A stretch of 19,771 bases of DNA. Source: W2P13-069 sp963590525 (GTDB lineage: Bacteria; Actinomycetota; Coriobacteriia; Coriobacteriales; QAMH01). The notes below the pieces were generated by a model, which was not told where the DNA came from, made no database searches, and was given only the letters and a program-made list of their open reading frames with translations. The stretch covers positions 1-19,771 of the forward strand of contig CAVAPV010000046.1 of the NCBI GenBank assembly GCA_963590525.1, in the 5' to 3' direction. Of this stretch, positions 1-6,174 are shown piece after piece; the first letter of the stretch is position 1; each line of letters opens with the position of its first letter. The position numbers were made by a program, and so were the translations under genes.

Positions 1-306
1 ATCGACGAGCAGGACCAGGCGGCCGTCAACTACTGCAACTCCCTCAAGAAGAAGACCGTGAAGGTCGCCAAGAAGACCAAGAAGACCTCCAAGAAGGCAT
101 CCGTCTCCTGGAAGAAGCAGGTCTCCGAGTCCGGCAACGCCGTGACCTACGCCAAGGTCTCCGGCTCCGCCAAGATCACCGTCTCCTCCAACGGCGTGGC
201 CACCCTCAAGAAGGGCGTCAAGAAGGGCACCTACAAGGTCAAGATCGCAGCCAGCTGCGGCAACGCGACCCGCAACCTCGTCACCGCCAAGTTCATCGTC
301 AAGTAA
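1..306 (+). CDS. C-terminal fragment of a cell-surface protein (partial, 5' end outside window)
   Basis: The reading frame is open from base 1 and stops with TAA at 304-306, giving the last 101 residues of a longer protein. The fragment is very rich in Lys, Ser, Val and Gly. It has alternating beta-strand-like stretches (KITVSSNGVATLKKG, then GTYKVKIAA) that resemble the bacterial Ig-like (Big-type) folds found near the C-termini of coriobacterial and clostridial secreted proteins. No LPxTG motif or terminal membrane segment follows, so any anchoring or enzymatic part would lie upstream, outside the window. Codon choice is strongly biased (AAG, GTC, ACC, TCC almost exclusively), more so than in the genes from 1473 to 5953, which suggests high expression. 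The surface-protein assignment is by resemblance only; the function is unknown. Confidence 0.7.
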   Translation: MDEQDQAAVNYCNSLKKKTVKVAKKTKKTSKKASVSWKKQVSESGNAVTYAKVSGSAKITVSSNGVATLKKGVKKGTYKVKIAASCGNATRNLVTAKFIVK

Positions 307-359
307 GTTTGGCTTTGAGCTAGCAGGCGCCTGCAACCCTTTGGCTTGAAGGTGCATCG

Positions 360-396
360 CACCCCCGTTCTCTCCTAGGGAGCGGGGGTGTTTTTT
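360..396 (+). terminator. Rho-independent terminator of the surface protein gene
   Basis: CACCCCCG (360-367) pairs perfectly with CGGGGGTG (383-390). An inner CTCC/GGAG pairing strengthens the hairpin, and six T follow at 391-396. It lies 54 bases after the stop codon at 304-306. Confidence 0.9.
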
Positions 397-500
397 GTGC
401 GCCTTGCTCCGACGCATTCCGCCGTCTTGCGTAGCGGACAGGCACGGATCGCTTGAGCGGATCTCGCTCCAAGTCACTGCGCATGCGCGATTTGTGTTCT

Positions 501-557
501 CGCAACCCGCTGCAACCTACACGGGCGAGCAATGCTCGCCCCTACCCGCACCTGCGA
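501..557. repeat. REP-like 57-bp repeat, copy 1
   Basis: This unit starts CGCAACCCGCTGCAACCTA and ends CCTGCGA. Its core GGGCGAGCA-a-TGCTCGCCC (523-541) is a perfect 9-bp inverted repeat with a one-base centre, followed by CCTAC. Three more units of the same length follow. Palindromes of this GTAGGGGCGAGC type occur as scattered REP elements in many bacteria and are often linked to TnpA_REP (RAYT) transposases. No such gene is present here. Confidence 0.85.
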
Positions 558-574
558 ATCTGCCTGAGCTGCGG

Positions 575-624
575 CTAGATTCTTCGACTACGGCCCCTGC
601 CGGGGCCTTCGCTCAGAATGACAC
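575..624. repeat. Second repeat family, copy A
   Basis: CTAGATTCTTCGACTACGG...CTTCGCTCAGAATGACAC. It shares the frame TCTAGA-CTTCGAC-(variable)-CGCTCAG(A/G)(A/G)TGACAC with copy C at 761-810. The middle is an internal palindrome (GGCCCCTGCCGGGGCC, 592-607). This style of repeat, often ending TCATCCTGAGCG on the other strand, is common between genes of many bacteria. Confidence 0.7.
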
Positions 625-640
625 ACATGAAATGGCCCCT

Positions 641-666
641 GGCACTCGTTTCGCTCAGGGTGACAC
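641..666. repeat. Second repeat family, copy B (3' half only)
   Basis: GGCACTCGTTTCGCTCAGG then GTGACAC. It matches the 3' half of copy C (CGCTCGTTTCGCTCAGGGTGACAC) but lacks the TTCGAC half. Confidence 0.65.
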
Positions 667-686
667 GGATGCGATGCGCGGGCTCT

Positions 687-743
687 CGCAACCCGCTGCA
701 ACCTATCCGGGCGAGCAATGCTCGCCCCTACGCCCACCTGCGA
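687..743. repeat. REP-like 57-bp repeat, copy 2
   Basis: Same unit as copy 1, with the identical palindrome core at 709-727. Apart from two bases before the core and the CGCCCACC tail it is nearly the same sequence. It lies exactly 144 bases upstream of copy 3. Confidence 0.85.
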
Positions 744-760
744 GTTGCCGTTGAGTCGCG

Positions 761-810
761 TCTAGACCCTTCGACTTCACTCGCTGCGCTCGTTTCGCTC
801 AGGGTGACAC
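761..810. repeat. Second repeat family, copy C (full)
   Basis: TCTAGACCCTTCGACTTCAC, then the CTCGCTGCGCTCG palindromic middle, then TTTCGCTCAGGGTGACAC. It is the fullest of the three copies and sits directly before REP-like copy 3. Confidence 0.7.
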
Positions 811-830
811 GGATACGATGCGTGGACTCT

Positions 831-887
831 CGCAACCCGCTGCAACCTACGCGGGCGAGCAATGCTCGCCCCTACGCCCACCTGCGA
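831..887. repeat. REP-like 57-bp repeat, copy 3
   Basis: Core palindrome at 853-871. It is almost identical to copy 2, including flanking bases on both sides (the CTCTCGCAACCC lead-in and the GCGAGTT exit). Confidence 0.85.
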
Positions 888-899
888 GTTTCATTTCCT

Positions 900-956
900 T
901 GCAGATCATTGCGACCTATCCGGGCGGGCAGTGCCCGCCCCTACGTGTGCTCGCGA
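900..956. repeat. REP-like 57-bp repeat, copy 4 (diverged, compensated palindrome)
   Basis: The flanks are diverged, but the core GGGCGGGCA-g-TGCCCGCCC (922-940) is still a perfect 9-bp palindrome. Relative to copies 1-3 one arm changes A to G and the opposite arm changes T to C, so base pairing is preserved. Confidence 0.75.
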
Positions 957-1079
957 ACCACTGATGCCCGTATCGCTCCTTTGGATGCGGCCCGCATAAA
1001 GCCTTGCATGCCTGACGGCACGCCCTATCACGGCACGCCTAATTTGCCTATATCCCAATTCTGGGACTGATTCTGTGCT

Positions 1080-1122
1080 TTTTAATAAAGCAAACAGGCC
1101 ACGGAAAATAGCCCGTGACCTG
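1080..1122 (-). terminator. Terminator of the tRNA-Arg gene
   Basis: Read on the minus strand, CAGGTCACGG (1122-1113) pairs with CCGTGGCCTG (1104-1095) over 10 bp including one G-U. A moderately T-rich tail (TTTGCTTTATT) follows. It begins 10 bases past the tRNA 3' end. Confidence 0.75.
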
Positions 1123-1132
1123 CGGATTTATA

Positions 1133-1208
1133 TGGTGCCCCCGATACGATTCGAACGTACGACACCCGCTTTAGGAGAGCGGTGCTCTATCCCCTGAGCT
1201 ACGGAGGC
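1133..1208 (-). tRNA. tRNA-Arg, anticodon CCU
   Basis: This is a 76-base cloverleaf on the minus strand. The acceptor arms GCCTCCG/CGGGGGC pair with one G-U. The D stem is GCTC/GAGC. The anticodon stem is CCGCT/AGCGG around loop CTCCTAA, so bases 34-36 are CCT, reading AGG (Arg). The T arm is GTACG-TTCGAAT-CGTAT, and a discriminator A precedes an encoded CCA. A possible -10 box TACAAT lies upstream on the minus strand at 1227-1222; no clear -35 is seen. It points away from the symporter gene. Confidence 0.95.
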
Positions 1209-1300
1209 GACACGAGCAATTATTGTAACGCATATGATCGCCTGCGCGCTTGGGCTTTTGCCCAAAGCTTTTAGGGATGCGGCTGTATCCGCTGTCTTTG

Positions 1301-1328
1301 TTGCCACCTCCCAGTCTCCATTTATCTA
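1301..1328 (+). promoter_or_regulatory. Candidate sigma70-type promoter for the symporter leader
   Basis: TTGCCA (1301-1306, five of six consensus bases), a 16-base spacer, then TATCTA (1323-1328, a weak -10). It would start a leader of about 135 bases before the symporter gene and is the best pair seen in this gap. The upstream part of the gap also holds a small hairpin TTGGGC-tttt-GCCCAA at 1250-1265. Confidence 0.3.
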
Positions 1329-1406
1329 TCTCATGCCTTGTATCTGCCGAGCTCGACCTTGTCGCAACACCCTAAACGGCTCTGCCTTGTTGTATCCTCT
1401 CAAAGT

Positions 1407-1432
1407 CGCCCGCAAGGGCGCGGTTTTGTTTT
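1407..1432 (+). terminator. Possible attenuator hairpin in the symporter leader
   Basis: CGCCC-gcaa-GGGCG (1407-1420) is followed, after CGG, by TTTTGTTTT (1424-1432). An alternative pairing CCGC/GCGG (1410-1413 with 1420-1423) abuts the T run directly. It sits 40 bases before the symporter ATG, inside the apparent leader. No leader peptide or T-box motif was recognised. Confidence 0.4.
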
Positions 1433-1472
1433 AGGACGTGCTTTAATAGCGCATTTTAAGAGGAGATTCACT

Positions 1473-2888
1473 ATGGGAGACAGCAAGGCCCATTCTGCAT
1501 CGCGCGAGCAGTTCGCTTCTCGCTTGGGTTTTATTCTGGTGAGCGCGGGTTGCGCCGTAGGTTTGGGCAACGTCTGGCGTTTCCCCTACATCACCGGCGA
1601 GTACGGTGGCGCTGCCTTTGTCTTGATGTACATCGTTTTTCTGGCTGTCTTCACCTTGCCTATCTTGATCATGGAGTTTTCTGTGGGTCGTGCCGCCCAA
1701 AAGGGTATGGCGCGCTGCTTTGACGAGCTCGAACCCGCTCATACCAAGTGGCACCTCTACAAATATCTGGGCATTGCAGGCAACTATCTGCTCATGATGT
1801 TTTACACGGTGGTCGCCGGTTGGATGCTCGCCTTTACTGTCAAGATGGCAACAGGGCAGCTTGTGGGCGTCAGCGCCGACCAGGCCGCGACTGTCTTCTC
1901 GGACATGCTCGCCAACCCTGTCGAGATGCTCGTCTATATGATCATCGTTGTCGTCATCGGCGTGCTTGTGTGCTTACGTGGCCTGCAAGGTGGCGTAGAG
2001 AAGGTCACCAAGGTGATGATGGCGGCCCTCTTTGTCATCTTGGCTGTGCTGGTTGTTCGCGCCGTTACGTTGCCGGGCGCTGCAGACGGCCTTGCCTTCT
2101 ACCTTGTCCCGGATTTTGGCAAGCTTTTTGGCAGCGGCATCATGGATACCTTTGAAGCCGTGTACGCCGCCATGGGCCAGGCTTTCTTCACGTTGTCTGT
2201 AGGTATTGGCGCGATGACGATCTTTGGCAGCTACCTTGGCCGCGACCGTGCCATCACGGGCGAGGCCGTGCGCATCGCCGGCGTCGATACGCTCGTCGCC
2301 GTCATGGCGGGCCTCATCATCTTTCCGGCTTGCTTTGCCTTTGGCGTAGAGCCCGGCAGCGGCCCGAGCCTCGTGTTCATCACGCTGCCCAACGTCTTTG
2401 CGATGATGCCCTTGGGCCAGCTGTGGGGAACGCTCTTCTTCTTGTTCATGGCCTTTGCCGCGTTGTCCACCGTCATCGCTGTCTTTGAGAACATCATGAG
2501 CTTCTCGATCGATTTGTGGGGTACCCCGCGCACCAAGGCATGTTTGGTCAACGGCCTGCTTATCTTTGTCTTGAGCTTGCCGTGCCTGTTGGGCTTCAAC
2601 GTGCTCTCTGGCGTGGTTGTCCCCGGCATCGGCGATATCCAAAGCTTCGAGGACTTCATCATCTCCAACAACATCCTGCCCTTGGGCGGCTTGATCTTCC
2701 TGCTCTTTTGCACAAGGTCTAAAGCATGGGGTTTTGAGAAGTTCTTGGCCGAGACCGATACCGGCGAGGGCATGAGGTTTCCCAAGTGGTCGCGCGCCTA
2801 CCTTACCTACGTGCTGCCCATCCTCATCGTCATCGTCTTGATCGGCGGTTGGCTGCCCGTTATCCAAACATGGCTGGGCTTGGCCTAG
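1473..2888 (+). CDS. Neurotransmitter:sodium symporter (NSS/SNF) family transporter
   Basis: This encodes a 471-residue polytopic membrane protein. The NSS signature GCAVGLGNVWRFPY spans residues 26-39 in the first membrane segment, where unwound TM1 binds Na+ and substrate in LeuT-like proteins. A run of about eleven to twelve hydrophobic segments follows. Bacterial members (LeuT, MhsT, TnaT) import amino acids such as leucine or tryptophan with Na+; the substrate here cannot be read from the sequence. ATG 1473 is chosen because AAGAGGAGA (1458-1466) is well spaced and the homologous N-terminus starts there, although the frame is open further upstream. The aromatic exporter two genes on hints at aromatic amino-acid handling, which is inference. 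Confidence 0.93.
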   Translation: MGDSKAHSASREQFASRLGFILVSAGCAVGLGNVWRFPYITGEYGGAAFVLMYIVFLAVFTLPILIMEFSVGRAAQKGMARCFDELEPAHTKWHLYKYLGIAGNYLLMMFYTVVAGWMLAFTVKMATGQLVGVSADQAATVFSDMLANPVEMLVYMIIVVVIGVLVCLRGLQGGVEKVTKVMMAALFVILAVLVVRAVTLPGAADGLAFYLVPDFGKLFGSGIMDTFEAVYAAMGQAFFTLSVGIGAMTIFGSYLGRDRAITGEAVRIAGVDTLVAVMAGLIIFPACFAFGVEPGSGPSLVFITLPNVFAMMPLGQLWGTLFFLFMAFAALSTVIAVFENIMSFSIDLWGTPRTKACLVNGLLIFVLSLPCLLGFNVLSGVVVPGIGDIQSFEDFIISNNILPLGGLIFLLFCTRSKAWGFEKFLAETDTGEGMRFPKWSRAYLTYVLPILIVIVLIGGWLPVIQTWLGLA

Positions 2889-2936
2889 GGCGCACGGGAT
2901 TCTCTGATTCAATCCAGCTTGTCTGAAAGGTGAGAA

Positions 2937-3647
2937 ATGTACGAGATGCAGCGCGTGGTCACGTCGAGCGACTGCGATCAAAACGGAATCCAAAGCGTCG
3001 TCTCTATCGTAACGATGATGCAGGATTGCTCGGGATTGTGGATAGAGTCCGAGCCAATCGTCTTTGACTGGCTGCAACGCGAGCATCTGGCGCTTGTCAT
3101 CACCTCCAGGCAGCTGGATATCTACCGCCGCCCTCTCTATCGCGAGCGCCTGCGTGTACGCACGCAGGTCTATCAGCTCAAAGGGCCCTTGGGTTATCGA
3201 AACACGATGCTTGTGGACGAGCAAGGTGACGTGGTTGCCTGTTGCTGGTGTACCGGTCCTTTTATCGATCTTGCCGCAGGCAAGATGATCAAGCCCCCGC
3301 AAGACGTGCATGACTCCATGAAGATCGACCCCAAGGTCGGCATGGAGTACCTGCCGCGCCGCATCGCCATACCGCAAGAGGGTTTTGAGCAGCTAGACCC
3401 CGTGAGCGTGCGTCCCAGCGACATCGACTACTACCGTCATGTCAACAACGCCCAGTACGTGCGCATGGCTTGCGATATCCTGCCAGCGGGTTTTGAGTTC
3501 AACCGCCTGCGCATCGAGTACAAGCATCAGGCAAAGCTTGGCATGGATATCGCCTGCTCCCGCTGCATGGCAGACGGCAAAGCCTATGTTGCGCTTGCAG
3601 CCGATGACGGCACTCCCTTTGCCGATCTGGAGTTTTCGAGCTTCTAG
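2937..3647 (+). CDS. Acyl-ACP thioesterase
   Basis: A 236-residue soluble double-hotdog protein of the acyl-ACP thioesterase family (FatA/FatB-like), which releases fatty acids from acyl carrier protein. The first hotdog opens with the family-like SSDCDQNG (10-17) and MMQDCS (27-32). The second carries SDIDYYRHVNNAQY (161-174), matching the family's D-x-D-x-x-x-H-x-N-N-x-x-Y motif with the catalytic Asn/His region. The length is typical for bacterial members (about 230-260). ATG 2937 has the ribosome site AAAGGTGAG at 2926-2934. The gene lies 48 bases after the symporter without a visible terminator, so co-transcription is likely. A role in lipid turnover or free fatty-acid release is inferred. 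Confidence 0.88.
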   Translation: MYEMQRVVTSSDCDQNGIQSVVSIVTMMQDCSGLWIESEPIVFDWLQREHLALVITSRQLDIYRRPLYRERLRVRTQVYQLKGPLGYRNTMLVDEQGDVVACCWCTGPFIDLAAGKMIKPPQDVHDSMKIDPKVGMEYLPRRIAIPQEGFEQLDPVSVRPSDIDYYRHVNNAQYVRMACDILPAGFEFNRLRIEYKHQAKLGMDIACSRCMADGKAYVALAADDGTPFADLEFSSF

Positions 3648-3710
3648 TTTTGTCACGGTGGCAAGGCGTCGCCTATCCCCCGGAAAGCTTGCGATCGAGA
3701 CGGAGAGCTG

Positions 3711-4613
3711 TTGTCGCGTAAGACCAACATAGCGATAGACAAGGCGACTGTTGCCGGCATGAGCGCCCCCATCGTGTGGGCGTTTATGACCTCATGTTTG
3801 CGCCTGACTACGGCGGGGTTTGGATCTGAGCTGGCAGCAGCGCTCATCTACACGCTTGCCGCCGTTATTTTGCTTGCCACCCGTAGGCCCGAGCCGCTCT
3901 CAAACTACCCCAAGCGCTACTTGGTTGTCAGCGGTCTGATCTTTGTAGCCTATGAGACCTGCTTCTCGCTTTCTATCGCTTGCGCCACTTCTTCCGAGCA
4001 AGCTATCGAGGTAAGCCTCGTCAACTACCTGTGGCCCACGCTCACGGTGCTTTTCTCGGCTGCGGCAGGCGGAGGGCGCAAGGCTTTGGCTTGCGCTGTT
4101 CCCGGCGCCGTGGTGGCAACGGTGGGTATCTTTGTCGCCGTGGGCGGCAACAGCGGCATGAGTGTTGCCGGCTTTGTCGAGCATGTGGGGCAAAATCCGC
4201 TCTCGTATGGGCTTGCTCTTTTTGGAGCGTTTATCTGGGGCATCTACTCTGTTATCACTCCCAAACTTGCCGGCGGCAAAGACGCCATCTCCTTGTTCTT
4301 TCCGGCGATATCAGTCGTCTTGTGGATCGTCTTCTTTGCAACGGGAGAAGGCTTTCCAACGCAATTGCCCGGTGCGCTCTCATGGGTGGGCTTTATCGGG
4401 GGCGCTATCTCCATCGGATCGGGCTATGCGCTGTGGAACCACGGTATCCTGCATGGTGACTTGCGCAAGATGGCGGCGTTCTCCTATTTTGCCCCGCTGT
4501 TTTCTATCGCAGTGACAGCCGCTGTCTTGCAGGTGAGCCTGGCAGCGATCTTTTGGGTTGGCACTGTTGCCGTGGTTTTTGGCAGCTTGCTCAATTGGCG
4601 TTTGTCGCGCTAG
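3711..4613 (+). CDS. yddG: YddG-like DMT-family aromatic amino-acid exporter
   Basis: A 300-residue membrane protein with about ten hydrophobic segments (EamA/DMT fold). It matches E. coli YddG, as I remember it, at several points: YETCFSLSIAC, QAIEVSLVNYLWPTLTVLFS, NPLSYGLALFGAFIWG and ALWNHGILHGDL...SYFAPL. YddG exports aromatic amino acids and analogues, so a similar job is likely, though other DMT substrates are possible. The start is taken as TTG 3711 because GGAGAG (3702-3707) precedes it at normal spacing; the next in-frame ATG would cut into the first membrane helix. It lies 63 bases after the thioesterase, with no terminator between. No clear terminator follows. Confidence 0.85.
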   Translation: MSRKTNIAIDKATVAGMSAPIVWAFMTSCLRLTTAGFGSELAAALIYTLAAVILLATRRPEPLSNYPKRYLVVSGLIFVAYETCFSLSIACATSSEQAIEVSLVNYLWPTLTVLFSAAAGGGRKALACAVPGAVVATVGIFVAVGGNSGMSVAGFVEHVGQNPLSYGLALFGAFIWGIYSVITPKLAGGKDAISLFFPAISVVLWIVFFATGEGFPTQLPGALSWVGFIGGAISIGSGYALWNHGILHGDLRKMAAFSYFAPLFSIAVTAAVLQVSLAAIFWVGTVAVVFGSLLNWRLSR

Positions 4614-4748
4614 CTTAAAGGTGTCGCAACAAGCGCTGCACGCATCTTGTCATAGGGCTTTGCAGCACCCATGCCGCCTTGCGCAGCGGCCGCTTTCAAC
4701 CTTTGCCGCCATAGGTAAAACTCTTGCTTAATTTTTGGATTACGTGCC

Positions 4749-4776
4749 TTAATCGAAAGCTTGGTGCGCGTATCAT
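4749..4776 (+). promoter_or_regulatory. Candidate promoter for the coiled-coil protein gene
   Basis: TTAATC (4749-4754), a 16-base spacer, then TATCAT (4771-4776), which matches five of six -10 consensus bases. Transcription would start about 40 bases before the ATG at 4826. The region is locally AT-rich compared with its surroundings. Confidence 0.35.
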
Positions 4777-4825
4777 TAGCGCTCCAAACAAACACGCATA
4801 AACACAACTAGAAACGGTACCCAAA

Positions 4826-5953
4826 ATGCGTTTTTTGAAATTAGGCCGCAATGCCCAAAGCGGCAAGGACACCTGGTGGATGATCAAGGCTGTAGATGCT
4901 CAAGGATGCGCCTTGCTTATGAGCTTGGAGGCGCGCGATCTGGGCTGGTATGAGATGCCCGGCGTGTTTTCTGCCACGCAGCTTGCCCAAGAGCACTCCA
5001 TGGCCATCCTAGACGATATCTGCCCAGATAAAGACGACCGCCAAAAGCTTGCCAACGTTGACATGCGCTTTGAAGTCAAAGGCGTCCATCACTCCTTCAC
5101 CGACCAACGCCTTGCCATTGCATATGCGGGCGTGCGCAACTTTGATGAGTTCGATGGCGAGGTCTTTGCCTACGATGCCGCAAAAGGCGCGTGGGAGGAC
5201 GTAAGGGCCACCCAGGCAGGCCAGCTTTCCTCCAAGTGCGACCCCAAAAGCCAAGACCCTGCCAAAAGCCTCGGGCTTGACCCCAAGCCGCAGGGCATGC
5301 ATATAGACAACACCAACGCCGCGTCCAACAGCTCGTATTGCGAAAGCGGCCTGCGCTTTGCGTTTGACGGAGAAAAGCTCTCCGAGCGCTTCTATGTTAC
5401 GCGCTACACCGGTGCACCTCATATCGAGGTCAACCGCGTGGCCATGCGCATCGCTGTGATGACGGCGCCGGGTGCTTTGGGGAGCATGCATACGTATTCC
5501 GAATCCGGCTACGTCACCTCTATCAAGCTCGCACGCGCTCTCAAAGACCTCGATGCCGCGCAGCAAGAGGCGCAAGATGCGCAGCGCGCTTTTGATGAGA
5601 CCCAAGAAAGCGTCGAGCTCAAAGCGCGCGATAACGCCGCAGCCAAGGTCGAACGCGAGCAGCAACGTGCCCGCGACGATATCGAGCGCGCCAAGGAGGA
5701 TATCGCGCACGCAGGTATCTTTGGCTTTGGCAAGAAACGCAAGCTCAAAGAAGAGATCGCATCGCTTAGCGCCAAGATCGAGCAGATCGCGCAAGAGGCC
5801 CCCAACCGCGAGGCAGACGCCGTAGAGCATGCCTTGGCAAACAATGCCGATCTTGCCGCAGCCAAGCAGGCCGCAAGCGATGCGGCGGCAAAGCTCGAGC
5901 GCGTTCGCGCTGTCGTACATGACCTCGATTGCAAGCTTCAAGAGATGCAGTAG
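4826..5953 (+). CDS. Hypothetical protein with C-terminal coiled coil
   Basis: I do not recognise this 375-residue protein. It has no signal peptide or membrane segment. Residues 1-230 look like a mixed alpha/beta globular domain with scattered Trp/Tyr and four Cys in no obvious metal motif. Residues about 235-375 are almost wholly Ala/Glu/Lys/Arg/Gln with heptad-like spacing, predicting a long coiled coil. This is broken once by GIFGFGKKRKLKEEI (297-311), a Gly/Phe-Gly-Lys-Lys-Lys hinge similar to one I have seen in uncharacterised coiled-coil proteins of other Gram-positives. ATG 4826 lacks a strong ribosome site (only a weak AACGG upstream), so the start is less certain. It has its own terminator and is probably monocistronic. 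A cytoplasmic scaffolding or stress role would be a guess. Confidence 0.8.
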   Translation: MRFLKLGRNAQSGKDTWWMIKAVDAQGCALLMSLEARDLGWYEMPGVFSATQLAQEHSMAILDDICPDKDDRQKLANVDMRFEVKGVHHSFTDQRLAIAYAGVRNFDEFDGEVFAYDAAKGAWEDVRATQAGQLSSKCDPKSQDPAKSLGLDPKPQGMHIDNTNAASNSSYCESGLRFAFDGEKLSERFYVTRYTGAPHIEVNRVAMRIAVMTAPGALGSMHTYSESGYVTSIKLARALKDLDAAQQEAQDAQRAFDETQESVELKARDNAAAKVEREQQRARDDIERAKEDIAHAGIFGFGKKRKLKEEIASLSAKIEQIAQEAPNREADAVEHALANNADLAAAKQAASDAAAKLERVRAVVHDLDCKLQEMQ

Positions 5954-5979
5954 CCGCATTATTTTGCTTTGGGCGTTTT

Positions 5980-6031
5980 GAGGCGATGATTCTGCCGCCA
6001 ACGGCAGGGTTGTCGCCTCTTGATTTTTATT
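5980..6031 (+). terminator. Rho-independent terminator after the coiled-coil protein gene
   Basis: GAGGCGA (5980-5986) pairs with TCGCCTC (6013-6019) and encloses a second hairpin CTGCCG-ccaa-CGGCAG. TTGATTTTTATTT follows. It separates the preceding gene from the formate dehydrogenase island. Confidence 0.85.
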
Positions 6032-6051
6032 TGTGACAGGCACATTTAACC

Positions 6052-6069
6052 TGCTTGAAACCTCAAGCA
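6052..6069. promoter_or_regulatory. Inverted repeat upstream of the soluble formate dehydrogenase operon
   Basis: TGCTTGA-aacc-TCAAGCA is a perfect 7-bp dyad about 105 bases before the first gene of the operon. It could be an operator or an RNA hairpin. No convincing -35/-10 pair was found in this gap; the best is a weak TTGATC (6088) with ATTTAA (6111). Confidence 0.35.
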
Positions 6070-6174
6070 TGCCAGTGGGCTGATTGGTTGATCTGACGCT
6101 CGTTTTGGTCATTTAAGATTGACGCATGACTGGAGAGAGTCTACGAAGACGAGAGTCAAGCAAAGGAGGTGCCT

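Noticed and set aside
501..956. CRISPR array
   Set aside because: The units are 57 bases with irregular spacing (186, 144 and 69 bases), the spacers themselves are repeats, and no cas genes are nearby.
395..1070. Two open frames across the repeat region
   Set aside because: Their proteins simply translate the repeats (the same peptide strings recur) and have no ribosome sites; they are not genes.
1338..1472. N-terminal extension of the symporter by 45 residues
   Set aside because: It is basic and proline-rich, unlike any NSS N-terminus, would pass through the terminator-like hairpin, and lacks a ribosome site; ATG 1473 has a good one.
1974..3377. Long open frame on the minus strand opposite the symporter and thioesterase genes
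   Set aside because: It is a low-complexity, charge-rich translation with no domain, typical of a shadow frame opposite GC-rich coding sequence. It runs antisense across two well-supported genes.
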